A stretch of DNA of 64,000 nucleotides from Pseudaminobacter soli (ex Zhang et al. 2022). GTDB lineage: Bacteria; Pseudomonadota; Alphaproteobacteria; Rhizobiales; Rhizobiaceae. A program made the translations under genes and the position numbers. The stretch spans positions 124,001 through 188,000 of the forward strand of contig NZ_JABVCF010000004.1 of assembly GCF_014595955.1 (NCBI RefSeq), written 5' to 3'. Every line of letters starts with the position of its first letter. Position 1 is the first letter of the stretch. Below are positions 29,898 through 39,130 of this stretch, piece by piece. The notes beneath the pieces are model-generated. The model was not told where the DNA came from. It worked only from the letters and a program-made list of their open reading frames with translations, and searched no databases.

Positions 29898-30416
29898 ATG
29901 ACGGACCTGCTCAAAGAACTCGCCGACGCTGAGGCTGAAGCTGCCCAGCGCGTCAGGCTGGAGAAGCGGCCGAAGCCCCAGTTCGGATATCGCAACATGT
30001 ACGCGGTCATGATCGACGGCGTGTACCGGGGCTTCGTTGCCATGCGGAACGGATGGGGCGGTCGCTGGGACTATCTGAACATCTATCAGCGGCGTCCTCA
30101 GAGCGCATTTCTTCCCTTTATCTACGACAAGGAAGGTGCGCCTCGACGCATCCTTGAAGCCTACACGAAGTATCCAAACGAATCGTTCTGGCGCAGCGTT
30201 GAGGAGATCGAGGCAGCGGAGTCCAAGAAGAAGGAAGAGGCCGAGCAGCGTGAGCAGGCTTGGAAGAAGGCTGCCGAAGAGCGGCGAGAGAAGAACGCGG
30301 CGACGCTGGAAGGTCTTATTTCCCTGCGCGACAATCACGACAGCCGGCGCTATACCAATCAGGAGTTCGCGGCGATTGTTGCGGCGATCGACTATTTCAA
30401 GGGGCAGGTAGGGTGA
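29898..30416 (+). CDS. coiled-coil protein, 172 aa
   Basis: Own promoter (TTGATT-N16-TAATTC with TGTCCAGAATC in the spacer) and leader GTCAACACACGGAG. A charged helix at residues 98-140 (EIEAAESKKKEEAEQREQAW). Function unknown. Confidence 0.8.
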   Translation: MTDLLKELADAEAEAAQRVRLEKRPKPQFGYRNMYAVMIDGVYRGFVAMRNGWGGRWDYLNIYQRRPQSAFLPFIYDKEGAPRRILEAYTKYPNESFWRSVEEIEAAESKKKEEAEQREQAWKKAAEERREKNAATLEGLISLRDNHDSRRYTNQEFAAIVAAIDYFKGQVG

Positions 30417-30655
30417 TGGCCGGCGATCAAAACTACGAGCGGTATCTGGAGGGTCGGCAGCTACGCCGCATGAAGGCCGACGATCGCTGGCTTGCCCGGC
30501 GCGAGCGGCTTGAGGCCAAGGCCGATCGGATGATCGGCGAACTCTGTCGCGACGGTAAGACCGTCCACTACGTCTTTCCAGTTGGCGGACGCTACAAGGA
30601 AGGAACGTGGGGAGAACTGGTCGACTACCTGATCCGTAACAAGTGGGTGCACTGA
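30416..30655 (+). CDS. hypothetical basic protein, 79 aa
   Basis: TGATG overlap with the coiled-coil gene. Arg-rich helix then a beta segment (VHYVFPVGGRYK). Confidence 0.7.
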   Translation: MAGDQNYERYLEGRQLRRMKADDRWLARRERLEAKADRMIGELCRDGKTVHYVFPVGGRYKEGTWGELVDYLIRNKWVH

Positions 30656-30840
30656 TGGGATACCCAAACGTCACCGCATTCTGCAAGGCTCTCGGGCATC
30701 ATGGAGTGTGTCCCGAGGGTCTGGAGGTCATGGGTAAGGTCGCGCACTTCCTCGACGAGGAGACGCGCGAGGAATACGACCAGATCATGCGCGATCTCCG
30801 GGCGATGTTCGCGCCGGTAGGCGAGTCGTCACAGGACTGA
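30655..30840 (+). CDS. hypothetical protein, 61 aa
   Basis: TGATG overlap. MGYPNVTAFCKALGHHG; last gene of this three-gene unit. Confidence 0.7.
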   Translation: MGYPNVTAFCKALGHHGVCPEGLEVMGKVAHFLDEETREEYDQIMRDLRAMFAPVGESSQD

Positions 30841-30920
30841 CGTTAACCACGTCCAGTTTTTCTGTTTGATTTTGTCCAGAATCACTGTAGATATGTGTAC
30901 GTCAACACACGGAGAGACCA

Positions 30921-31508
30921 ATGACCAACGAACCGAACATGCGCTCGATCGCGGACACCATCAACAAGGCGCAGGAAGGCTTGAGGGGCGTCCATGTGAA
31001 TGCCGTCCCACGCATGTCAAAGCTGCCTGAAATCACGATCAAGTGTGATTCCTTCGGATATACCTTCGAGCACGCACGATTCACCGCTAACTGGACGGAA
31101 GGGGACGCTCGTTTCCACGTCTGGATCAACAGCGACGGCGAAGTCGAAGAGACGATCCACAAGAATAGCATCGCGGACATGTGGATGGACACGCCGGACG
31201 GCCGTCGCGTGCACAATCCGGCGTATTATCCACATCGCACGCTTGACCTCACTGCGAAGAAGAATCAGCCCATTCGCGAAGCGATCCTCGAACTCATCAA
31301 GGACGGTGAAGTTCTACGATCCCTTCACGCGGCTGCCAAGCAGAAAAAGGACGATGAGGAGGCAGCCAAGCAGTCTGCCTACGCCGAGAAGATGCGCAAC
31401 GCGCTCCTGACCGAAGGCGCTACCCTCGGCGACGAGTTTGCGTCCTTGGTCAAGTCCCTGAGCGAGGAGCAGTTGCATACGCTCGCGAAGATAGTGCATT
31501 CAGCATGA
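30921..31508 (+). CDS. hypothetical protein, 195 aa
   Basis: Second copy of the same promoter type (TTGATT, TGTCCAGAATC, leader GTCAACACACGGAG). N-terminal beta-rich domain and C-terminal coiled coil from about residue 125. Confidence 0.8.
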   Translation: MTNEPNMRSIADTINKAQEGLRGVHVNAVPRMSKLPEITIKCDSFGYTFEHARFTANWTEGDARFHVWINSDGEVEETIHKNSIADMWMDTPDGRRVHNPAYYPHRTLDLTAKKNQPIREAILELIKDGEVLRSLHAAAKQKKDDEEAAKQSAYAEKMRNALLTEGATLGDEFASLVKSLSEEQLHTLAKIVHSA

Positions 31509-31867
31509 GCATCAGGAACATCATCGCCGGCCTCTTCGGCTATGGCAAGGCGAGGGTGAATGTCGCCCTCGCCGACGCCTTCAAGAACTGGGAGCGGCCG
31601 GCTGATGCCGGCGAGCTTCCCGACGATCAGTTGCGCTATATCTACGACGCCAGCAAATGTCCCTACTGCAAGTCCAAGCATGGACTTTTCGAGGGTCCAC
31701 GCGGCGGCGCGAGCGTCAACATGTTCTGCGGTGATCCGGACTGCGACAGCCGATTCAACGTCGTCGACGGGAAGATTTGGGGCTTTATCCCGTGGGGCGA
31801 GTTCACCGGCCGCTGTCCTCCTGAGTTCATCGAGCAGCGCCGGAAGGAGATCGCCAATGTGGTATGA
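31505..31867 (+). CDS. zinc-finger protein, 120 aa
   Basis: CPYCKSKHG at residue 52 and CGDPDC near residue 75: a two-Cys-pair zinc site. ATGA overlap with both neighbours. Confidence 0.75.
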   Translation: MSIRNIIAGLFGYGKARVNVALADAFKNWERPADAGELPDDQLRYIYDASKCPYCKSKHGLFEGPRGGASVNMFCGDPDCDSRFNVVDGKIWGFIPWGEFTGRCPPEFIEQRRKEIANVV

Positions 31868-32162
31868 TCAGTACCAGAACAAGCTCGTCGGCTTCGTCGT
31901 CGAGACCCGTCGCGGCATGTTCAAGCCGCTGATCGGGAAGTGCATCGAGAGCGACGGCGATGACGATTGCTTCATCAGTGTGATTGGCAACCAGCCGCCG
32001 CAGGAGACGCTTGATCAAGCGCTCGCTTTCTTTGCACCTGATCAGGACAAGTTTGTCCGCGTCTTCACCAAGCCAAACAAGTCGGGCGGGATGATGGGGC
32101 ATTGGCTGTGGGCGTTGATGTTCAATGAGGATGGCGTCAACCCGAGGAAGATCGCGACCTGA
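31857..32162 (+). CDS. hypothetical protein, 101 aa
   Basis: MWYDQYQNKLVGFVVETRRG; alpha/beta. Start overlaps the zinc-finger gene; stop overlaps the next start. Confidence 0.7.
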   Translation: MWYDQYQNKLVGFVVETRRGMFKPLIGKCIESDGDDDCFISVIGNQPPQETLDQALAFFAPDQDKFVRVFTKPNKSGGMMGHWLWALMFNEDGVNPRKIAT

Positions 32163-32386
32163 TGGACGACCTCGACCGCTTGATCCACCACATCCAAGGC
32201 ACCTGCCTGTCGATCGAGCAAGCCGTCGAGAGTCTTGAACTCGATCCCTCGATCGACTGGAAAGACAAGCTCCTCGACCGCAACATTGAATTGTGCGGCG
32301 TCTGTAACTGGTGGCACGAGTCCGGGGAACTGGAGTTCGATGAGCAGCGGAACTTCGGTGTCTGCGAACAGTGTCTCGACGATTAA
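32162..32386 (+). CDS. zinc-ribbon protein, 74 aa
   Basis: CGVCNWWHESGELEF then CEQC: a compact zinc ribbon at the C-terminus. TGATG overlap start. Confidence 0.75.
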   Translation: MDDLDRLIHHIQGTCLSIEQAVESLELDPSIDWKDKLLDRNIELCGVCNWWHESGELEFDEQRNFGVCEQCLDD

Positions 32387-32464
32387 CCATCGTCAAGATT
32401 TGCTTGACAAACCTCTTGCCGAGGAGGCGGGAGGCGTATAGGTTGGCGGAAAGGTTGAGTACAG

Positions 32465-32818
32465 ATGCAAACTCCTAGCCTCATGGATATCATCAGGGCC
32501 AACAAGAATGAGCCCTCGGGTCCGGAAAAGCCACTTAGTTTCGGAACGCATCTTCTGGGTTCGAGGGGTTGGGCCATTCTCGAAATCACAAGAATGGAGC
32601 CGGATTGGGCGATGACCAAGGTGGTCGACGCCTCGCGCGCCGACTGTATTGGCAACGTCATGCACATATCGGGGAACACCGGCTTCATCAAGCGCGCCCG
32701 CGCCAGCAGACGCGAGGATTTGAGGACCTTCAAGGTCGGCACCCGGATCACGATCGCGATGACCTATCGCGATAAATTTGGTCATCGTCTGGCCGAGATC
32801 GAGAAGGTTGAGGGATGA
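32465..32818 (+). CDS. hypothetical protein, 117 aa
   Basis: The ATG ends a variant element GGTTGAGTACAGATG. Upstream, CAAGATTTGCTTGACA resembles the phage promoter box. Beta-rich C-terminus (TRITIAMTYRD). Confidence 0.75.
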   Translation: MQTPSLMDIIRANKNEPSGPEKPLSFGTHLLGSRGWAILEITRMEPDWAMTKVVDASRADCIGNVMHISGNTGFIKRARASRREDLRTFKVGTRITIAMTYRDKFGHRLAEIEKVEG

Positions 32819-33009
32819 GCATCCAAGATGACATCTTTGACGTTGAGCATGCCCTGCGTCGCAATCCGGCGATGAAGAAGGCATTCGAGCGCATCGTCAC
32901 ACACCTTGCCGCCGTCGAGCGGAGAGAAGAGCAGGCACGGACACATCTGCTCCGTCTTGCTGATGGTGCGAAGGCCTTCAAGGAACTGGTCGATCTAGGT
33001 CGGGGTTGA
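32815..33009 (+). CDS. hypothetical helical protein, 64 aa
   Basis: ATGA overlap. Charged helix with RREEQARTHLLRL. Its stop is the TGA of the element at 33003. Confidence 0.7.
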   Translation: MSIQDDIFDVEHALRRNPAMKKAFERIVTHLAAVERREEQARTHLLRLADGAKAFKELVDLGRG

Positions 33010-33016
33010 GTGCAGA

Positions 33017-33334
33017 ATGAACCGCAAGGACCGCACCATAGCAGCCGGTCTGGCGGCGCGCTGGGAATGGGGAAGCACGAGCAGCGGTCCTGAGGCAGCG
33101 GCGAAGTATGCCTGCGCCAAGGACCTGATCGAGGAGCTTGCGATCCCGGCCGAGGACCTGTCCTTCGCGCGCGCTTGGGAGATAGCCGAGCGCATGCAGA
33201 TCAAGGACGACGAAGCGCTGATGGATGTCCTGAATGACATGGTGGACGACGACTACAAGGCCGTGGTCGACATGATCGAGGACTTTGGTTTCGACGGCCT
33301 GAAGCATGAGATCACGAAGAGGGCGACGGCATGA
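33017..33334 (+). CDS. hypothetical protein, 105 aa
   Basis: Start directly after GGGTTGAGTGCAGA. Helical, acidic; stop overlaps the next start. Confidence 0.72.
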   Translation: MNRKDRTIAAGLAARWEWGSTSSGPEAAAKYACAKDLIEELAIPAEDLSFARAWEIAERMQIKDDEALMDVLNDMVDDDYKAVVDMIEDFGFDGLKHEITKRATA

Positions 33335-33738
33335 TTGTCGAGTGGGACAAGGTCGACGCCGACTACCTGCGCAAGGTTCTGGCCGAGAACGATCCGGCCG
33401 CGTTCCGCAAGCTCTATCTGTGCGAGCCGGTGCCAGAGCCTTTTCCTGAGGTCTACTGGTTCTTCGCGCCGAGCTTCCGCGTCGCCGAGGCGGTCCTGTG
33501 GTCCGACTATGACATCCACCCGAAGCTACCGATCATCAAGATCGTGACCAAGTCTATAGACAGTCTGCGTAGCCTCAAGGCCGGATCGACCGTGACGATG
33601 TTTGATGACCCTGAATTTTCAGAGCGCATCCGCATGCGAGACCGTGAAGAGTTCTGGATGCTGGGCAGATATCGCGGCTGGCGTAACTGGGACAAGCGCG
33701 ACAGGGATTACCTTCGAGCTTTGACAAGACAGGGTTGA
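33331..33738 (+). CDS. hypothetical protein, 135 aa
   Basis: ATGA overlap. Trp/Phe-rich centre (EVYWFFAPSFRVAEAVLW). Stop is the TGA of the element at 33732. Confidence 0.75.
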   Translation: MIVEWDKVDADYLRKVLAENDPAAFRKLYLCEPVPEPFPEVYWFFAPSFRVAEAVLWSDYDIHPKLPIIKIVTKSIDSLRSLKAGSTVTMFDDPEFSERIRMRDREEFWMLGRYRGWRNWDKRDRDYLRALTRQG

Positions 33739-33744
33739 GTGCAG

Positions 33745-34011
33745 ATGACGGATCAGGCTAAAAGCACGCGCCTATTTACGTTTCCAGACAAACTTCTCGT
33801 GGCGACGAGCCTTATGGAGGCACGTCGAATCAAGCGCGTGCTTGGCCTCGGCGACGATTGGCGACCGGTTGGGTTGTACCAGAACATGGCTGGATTCCGT
33901 GCTTCCAAGATCGTGGTGATCGGCGTCAAGTTCTATAGAGGACTGGAGGTCGACTTGGTCGAGCAGCTTCGGTCGCGCCTGCGGCCGGGCGGTGATTTGG
34001 AGACCATTTGA
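33745..34011 (+). CDS. hypothetical protein, 88 aa (paralogue of 25573-25851)
   Basis: ATG ends GGGTTGAGTGCAGATG. Shares LLVA/LIVG, EARRIKRVLGL, KIVVIG and RLRPGG order with the minus-strand gene at 25.6 kb. Confidence 0.78.
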   Translation: MTDQAKSTRLFTFPDKLLVATSLMEARRIKRVLGLGDDWRPVGLYQNMAGFRASKIVVIGVKFYRGLEVDLVEQLRSRLRPGGDLETI

Positions 34012-34012
34012 G

Positions 34013-34183
34013 ATGACCACGGAAGAAGAGGTTGAATGGTGGGCTCCGATGCTCGCTTACCATAACGGCCGTAAGCATGCAGCTTGGGGCTGGCCTCGGC
34101 GGTATGGAGCCAACTGGCACCAGAAGCAGAAAGACGCCTACGATCGTGGCTGGAAAGAGACGGTGAATGGCCGAGGAAGCTGA
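34013..34183 (+). CDS. small protein, 56 aa, weakly RMF-like
   Basis: AYHNGRKHAAWGWPRRYG then AYDRGWKE: two Tyr/Gly-rich repeats spaced as in ribosome modulation factor-like small proteins. Tentative. Confidence 0.55.
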   Translation: MTTEEEVEWWAPMLAYHNGRKHAAWGWPRRYGANWHQKQKDAYDRGWKETVNGRGS

Positions 34184-34472
34184 AAGCGAACGCCTGCGCC
34201 GACTTGGCTGGGACTGGCTGCGAAAGACACGTCGGGACATCAGAGCCCGCGAAGCTGCCGAGGCTTTGCAGACCGACGCCGGTCTCCTGAAAGCCCTGCC
34301 GGCGATGATCCAAGTGCACCGCACGATCGCCGAGAACACGGACAACAACTACTATATCCGCGACCTGTCGGCGAAGACCTATCAGGTGATGGAGCACGCG
34401 GAACGGCGACTCAAGGAACTGCTCAAGGACGAGGCCCTGCGCCAGTGGGGAGAGTCCTCGAACTTCTCGTGA
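34167..34472 (+). CDS. hypothetical helical protein, 101 aa
   Basis: Starts inside the previous gene. Fully helical, Arg/Glu-rich. Confidence 0.7.
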   Translation: MAEEAESERLRRLGWDWLRKTRRDIRAREAAEALQTDAGLLKALPAMIQVHRTIAENTDNNYYIRDLSAKTYQVMEHAERRLKELLKDEALRQWGESSNFS

Positions 34473-34481
34473 TGGGTTGAC

Positions 34482-34712
34482 ATGTCTAAGCTGACACAGC
34501 GCCTACTCAACAGAGCCGCAGACCTCGCCGAGCTTCAGTCGAAGGTCCAGTCCGATCTTACCGAGGCCTTCCGAGAGCGCTACGGCACCACCTACTCCGA
34601 TGTCAACGCCGACGAAATCATAGATGTGCTTGACTATCATGGCGGACATATCACACTCAGTGATGTCGACGAAATCATGACAAAGGCCGGGTATCCGCCG
34701 CGAAAGGGTTGA
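34482..34712 (+). CDS. hypothetical protein, 76 aa
   Basis: MSKLTQRLLNRAADLAELQS; stop is the TGA of the element at 34706. Confidence 0.72.
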   Translation: MSKLTQRLLNRAADLAELQSKVQSDLTEAFRERYGTTYSDVNADEIIDVLDYHGGHITLSDVDEIMTKAGYPPRKG

Positions 34713-34718
34713 GTGCAG

Positions 34719-34997
34719 ATGGGTAGCTACACACTCCTCGAAAAGAACGGCCTCATGGTCGACCTCGACGAGGCGAAGAAGGACTTCACCTTGGCGATCG
34801 TCGCCGAGGAGCCAGCCATGCTCAAGGTGAGCACGCACTATCACCACCACGTCGAGATCATCGACCCGATGCTCTCGCCGGAGGACCTGATTCAGATCGG
34901 CATGCGGCTGATCAAGGTCGCGGCCGGACGGATGTCGCCGGAGGCCATCAAGGAGGCGGCTGGTGAGTTCGAGAAGATACTAGCCGTCAAGGAGTGA
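34719..34997 (+). CDS. hypothetical protein, 92 aa
   Basis: ATG ends GGGTTGAGTGCAGATG. His-rich THYHHHVEI and a C-terminal helix. Confidence 0.72.
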   Translation: MGSYTLLEKNGLMVDLDEAKKDFTLAIVAEEPAMLKVSTHYHHHVEIIDPMLSPEDLIQIGMRLIKVAAGRMSPEAIKEAAGEFEKILAVKE

Positions 34998-35006
34998 TCG
35001 CCGGCC

Positions 35007-35420
35007 ATGATCGCTCACTACATCCTGCGCGATCGCGAACCGGTCCCGGCCGAGTTGATGGAGTGGGCGCGGTGGTTCGAGACGGCCGATCGGCACGTCG
35101 CGCTCGCCGACACCCAGCTTCACACGGTCTCGACGGTCTTCCTCGGCATCGATCACAATTTCAGCCGCCACGGCCGGCCGCTGCTCTTCGAGACGATGGT
35201 GTTCGAGCGCTGGAAGGGGGAAGACCGACAGGATGAGCCCGAGCGCGACGGTTTACCAGACCGGGTCATCGACTGGATCGAGACTCTTGGCATCTGCCGG
35301 CGCTACCCGACATGGGGCGACGCCGAGGAAGGTCACCGCAAGGTCGTGGCCGAGGTCCTGCGCACTGAGATGGACGCCAATCACCAACTGTTCGAAGCGA
35401 TCCGCAAGCCCGCTCGCTGA
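35007..35420 (+). CDS. hypothetical phage protein, 137 aa
   Basis: PAELMEWARWFETADRHVA, VSTVFLGIDHNF and LLFETMVFERW follow the layout of a common uncharacterised phage family. Last gene of the long plus-strand run; it meets the next gene tail to tail. Confidence 0.8.
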   Translation: MIAHYILRDREPVPAELMEWARWFETADRHVALADTQLHTVSTVFLGIDHNFSRHGRPLLFETMVFERWKGEDRQDEPERDGLPDRVIDWIETLGICRRYPTWGDAEEGHRKVVAEVLRTEMDANHQLFEAIRKPAR

Positions 35421-36875
35421 TCACCGGACCTGATATTTCCGGTTTGCCTCATCCATCTCACGCTGGCGCTTCTGCCGGCTGCGCTCCCACATCACGTCCT
35501 CGACATCCTCAGGGCAGAATAGGTCGAGCGCTTCCTGCGTCAGCCGGCGATCGTAGGTCGTGACCTTCTCGATCCACGTGCCCTTGCCGTCGCCATAGCC
35601 TTTCGTCTCCCTGTTCAGACGCATGCGCGCGTAATGCGCGTCCGGGATCGTGCCGTGGAATTTCTGCCAATCCGGATGGAAGTCCCTGATGTCCTCCATC
35701 ATCCCGTTGAAGGTGAAAAAGGCATCCGGGCTGACCTGCTGGCGGAACGCCTGCCGGCGCATGAACTCGTAGAACCAGTCGACCAGATAGTTCTCCTTGA
35801 CATCGTAGTCGTGGAAAGCCTGCCGGCGCGGCCGGTAGAGTCCGTAACGCACGCGCTCAATTCGCGCTTCTCGATCGGTGTCGTCCGCACCCTTGCTCTT
35901 GGTTCGCCGCCAGCGTTCGAGATGGGTATCGATCGTGTGTGGGTTGGAGGGCTCACCGAAGACCTCGGGATCGGCCGTCATCCTGACCACGGTCTCTCGA
36001 TCGAAGACGGGGAAATGCTCCAGCTTGAGGAGGATGTCCTTCCACGTCCACATCCGCTCATTGCGCTTGGCCGAAAGCTTCTCGATGTTGAAGGCGGCGC
36101 GGCGCTCGCGGAACACGTCATAGACATCCGACCGGTTGATCCTGTCCAGAATCTCCGGCTGGATCATGAACTGGCCGGTCGATTTCGGCATGCGGCCGTT
36201 CGGAAGGGTCCGATGCTTGGCGAACATCTCCGCCTCGATCGGCGCAATCATGTGACGGGCCGACTCGATCGTATGTGGAGTGAACAGATACTTCTTGGCA
36301 ACGCGTCGGAAGAATGGCTCGCTCGGGTGATAGAAGGTCCGGCTCGGGTCCACGTCCATGGCGTAACGACCCATGGGACCGACACCCAACGTCTCGATCA
36401 TCTCGTCGGACCGCTCCAGCTTCTTGCGATATCCCTCGGGATCGGCGTCGAGATGGAACACGTCGGTGAAGCAGGAGGAGAAGAGCTTGCGGGTCATCCA
36501 CACCGCGCCCGGCCGGAAGTCGCGCTCCTGACTGTCGCGGGTGATTGTGAACGGGTTGCCGTCACTGTCGAGCACAGGCTTGCCGTCGATCAGGTATGGC
36601 GTCTCGATCGGCGGGTGGTAGATGCCCTTGTGATCGGTGTAGCCATAATACTCGCGCCGGGTCGCGGCCGGGAAGGGTGTCGCCCGGAGATAGGCGTCGC
36701 AGACCGCGCGCATCCATATCTCCATGGCGGTGAAGACGAACTCCTTGCCGTCCTCCTCGACCTCGAACAGATTCTGAAACCTCGGCGAGACGCGGCGCTT
36801 GCGGGCATTGCTACGAATGTTTCGGTTCTGCGACCGTCGCTCCTTCGAACGCCCGCTTCCCATCTTCAGCTTCAT
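35421..36875 (-). CDS. large hypothetical protein, 484 aa
   Basis: Start MKLKMGSGRS at 36875 directly after two copies of the TGAGTGCAGA element. Very basic N-terminus, then a soluble protein with many Arg/Tyr. No motif I can name. It is transcribed away from the terminase genes, alone on its strand here. Confidence 0.8.
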   Translation of the reverse strand: MKLKMGSGRSKERRSQNRNIRSNARKRRVSPRFQNLFEVEEDGKEFVFTAMEIWMRAVCDAYLRATPFPAATRREYYGYTDHKGIYHPPIETPYLIDGKPVLDSDGNPFTITRDSQERDFRPGAVWMTRKLFSSCFTDVFHLDADPEGYRKKLERSDEMIETLGVGPMGRYAMDVDPSRTFYHPSEPFFRRVAKKYLFTPHTIESARHMIAPIEAEMFAKHRTLPNGRMPKSTGQFMIQPEILDRINRSDVYDVFRERRAAFNIEKLSAKRNERMWTWKDILLKLEHFPVFDRETVVRMTADPEVFGEPSNPHTIDTHLERWRRTKSKGADDTDREARIERVRYGLYRPRRQAFHDYDVKENYLVDWFYEFMRRQAFRQQVSPDAFFTFNGMMEDIRDFHPDWQKFHGTIPDAHYARMRLNRETKGYGDGKGTWIEKVTTYDRRLTQEALDLFCPEDVEDVMWERSRQKRQREMDEANRKYQVR

Positions 36876-37590
36876 TCTGCACTCACTCTGCACTCAACCT
36901 GTTTGGGCCGGGTTTCCCTGTGTGCGCAAGCGCAGTCGCGCGGTCTCAATAGTGGACGATCTGGGTGCACCGGTCCCAACCCCTTCCTCTCCCTTTAAGC
37001 CAAGAGAAGGCGTAGCATTTATGGTTAGCGCCTATGCTTAATCCTGTCAATCGTATCTTTACACGTTCGGACATCCGTTCTGGACGCGTCGGCTCCTCCT
37101 CTCCCCTCGACGAGGCGGTAGCCGGTCGGTCAGACAGGGCGGTAGTTAGGGATTAGAGTTATTGGCTAATCTAAAATGCTACTGCTTCTCAAGGCTTTTA
37201 GGTAGGTTAAGGGGTAAGAGAAATTTAGAGGACCAGAAAACTAGAAGCTGAGAAAACCAGAAATCCATCAGTCGATCAGGTTGAGTTCAGAGCGTCTGCA
37301 CTCAACCCGAGATCAACGGACGGGCACGCCCCTTCTCACCGGACAGCCGCCGCGCCGGCCGCACTCGATCCAGCGCAGCACGATCCACTTGATCCAATTC
37401 TAAAAGGTTGAGTGCAGACCGGCACCATCCACGCCCAATCCCATCCTCTCCAAATCCCTTCTCCCAGCAGGATGAGTGCAGACCGGCACCATCCAAAACT
37501 CAGACTTACAAACACCGGGTTGAGTGCAGACGCGCTTCACAGCCCGATCGCTTTGTCAAGGTATTATAGTGAGCCACTGTCCAGAATTTC
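36876..37590. promoter_or_regulatory. gene-free hub with clustered dispersed elements (candidate origin or control region)
   Basis: About 700 bases without a convincing gene. Elements: two TCTGCACTCA copies at 36876-36898, a head-to-head pair at 37278-37308 (GGTTGAG...CTCAACC), and copies at 37406, 37470 and 37516; two of them extend to the longer repeat GAGTGCAGACCGGCACCATC. An AT-rich stretch spans about 37150-37270. The plus promoter of the next gene (TGTCCAGAATTTCTTGACA) starts at about 37577. Confidence 0.55.
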
Positions 37591-37635
37591 TTGACATTTA
37601 GCCTCCAGAAGTCGAGACTCCGCACATTCTCCAAA

Positions 37636-38175
37636 ATGCGTGCGGTGCACATGACTCTGACCCTCAAGCGGCCACGGCCGACCTTTGCGCAAGTCTTCGC
37701 GACGACCGCACATCCCGACGTTCTCCATTGGATTTCCAAAAGCGAAGCGCGCATCGGCCCGGACGCCTATAAGGAGTTCGTCGGCTCGCTCCCCTCCGAG
37801 CACACGCAGTTCCTGCACCTGCTCGAAGTGTCACTGCGACAGGGTCAGGGCAATCTCGACGGCTTTCGCGTCGCCTCCGATCTCAAATCCTATCTCGATT
37901 GGCCGGTCGATTCCGAACTGGTCAAGATCATCGACGACGCCGTGGACATGACCCAGCGCAAGAACCTGCGGCTGGCGACGATCGCATGGGTGATGGAGAC
38001 TGGCACCCGCTTCCACGCCAAACCCTCCGAGGAAGTCCAATATCGCGGCGAGACCTTTTCCGGCACACGCTCCGGCCGCGTCGTCGAGGTCGACAGGGTG
38101 ATCGCCTCTGGCACCGTCGCCGATGCCAATGACCAGCGCTGGACCGTACTCGGCGAAAATCTGGTGGCGGCATGA
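37636..38175 (+). CDS. hypothetical protein, about 179 aa
   Basis: Promoter TTGACA-N17 at about 37590. In-frame ATGs at 37591, 37636 and 37651. FAQVFATTAHPDVLHWISKS and a C-terminal beta segment. First gene of the RuvC-terminase operon; its stop overlaps the RuvC start. Confidence 0.7.
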   Translation: MRAVHMTLTLKRPRPTFAQVFATTAHPDVLHWISKSEARIGPDAYKEFVGSLPSEHTQFLHLLEVSLRQGQGNLDGFRVASDLKSYLDWPVDSELVKIIDDAVDMTQRKNLRLATIAWVMETGTRFHAKPSEEVQYRGETFSGTRSGRVVEVDRVIASGTVADANDQRWTVLGENLVAA

Positions 38176-38738
38176 AGTGGTCGGACAAAACCATCCGGCC
38201 GGGACCTGTCTGCGGCATCGATCCGGGCGTCGACGGCGCACTCGCCTTTCTCGATGTGACCGACTGGACGATCGAGATCGTCGACGTTCCGAAGATAAAG
38301 GTCATCGTCAACGGTAAGCCGCGTCATCACGTCGACCATGTCCGCCTCGCCGAGATCATCACGGCGCGCCGGCCGTGGATGATCGTCACCGAGCATCTGT
38401 GGTCGCGGCCCGGTCAGGACGCCAAGGGCCTGTTCTCGCTCGGCCGCTACACCGGACAGGTCGAAATGGCCTCCTCCATGCTCGGCTGTGACCTCCGGCA
38501 GGTGACGCCGCAGGAGTGGAAGTCCGACCTCGCCGTCTCCTCCGACAAGAACCTCAGCCGCGAACGCGCCGCGCAACTGATGCCGTGCCTCGCGCCGACC
38601 CTCACCCGCAAGGGCGACCACGATCGCGGCGAGGCCGCGCTGCTCGCCTTCTGGGGCGCGCTCAAGCTCGGCCGCATGCCCAAGCCGATCCGCCTCATCA
38701 ACCCACCCGCCCCTCCCAAGAGAAAGAAAGCAGCATGA
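38172..38738 (+). CDS. RuvC-like Holliday junction resolvase
   Basis: 188 aa. GIDPGVDGALAFLD (first catalytic Asp), VTEHLWSRPGQ (Glu), SLGRYTGQVE, VTPQEWKSDL and HDRGEAALLAFWG (last acidic site) follow the RuvC-like order. It would clear branched DNA before packaging, consistent with its place just upstream of the terminase. Confidence 0.88.
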   Translation: MKWSDKTIRPGPVCGIDPGVDGALAFLDVTDWTIEIVDVPKIKVIVNGKPRHHVDHVRLAEIITARRPWMIVTEHLWSRPGQDAKGLFSLGRYTGQVEMASSMLGCDLRQVTPQEWKSDLAVSSDKNLSRERAAQLMPCLAPTLTRKGDHDRGEAALLAFWGALKLGRMPKPIRLINPPAPPKRKKAA

Positions 38739-39130
38739 AGAAAATGAACTGGGACGACGAGATGCGTACCCACGTCCCGTCGATGTTCATCACCGAGGAT
38801 GACGACGACGAGGTCGAGTTGGTCGACACCGGCCGCGTCGACAAGGACGGCGTCCCGATCATCATCGCGCTCTCTCACAAGCAGGGCTTCGCCGGCTTCC
38901 TGCCGCCCGGAATGTACGAGCGTATCCAGCAGGCGAAGGAGGAGGCCGAGGCCAAGGCTGAGCTTACCGAGATGATCGAGGAGATCGTCACCGTCACGCT
39001 GAAGAAGATCGGCATCAAGCTCCCGCCGCCCGCGCCGGGGCCGGCTCCGGCTGTGATCCCGCGCATCAAGGAGAAGACTGTCAAGGTCTCGAACAAGAAG
39101 AAGGGATCGGCCGATGCCCGTCCTGAGTAA
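38735..39130 (+). CDS. hypothetical protein, 131 aa
   Basis: Overlaps RuvC stop and TerS start. Acidic cluster EDDDDEVELVD, helical middle and a Pro-rich linker (PPPAPGPAPA). No family recognised. Confidence 0.75.
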   Translation: MKKMNWDDEMRTHVPSMFITEDDDDEVELVDTGRVDKDGVPIIIALSHKQGFAGFLPPGMYERIQQAKEEAEAKAELTEMIEEIVTVTLKKIGIKLPPPAPGPAPAVIPRIKEKTVKVSNKKKGSADARPE

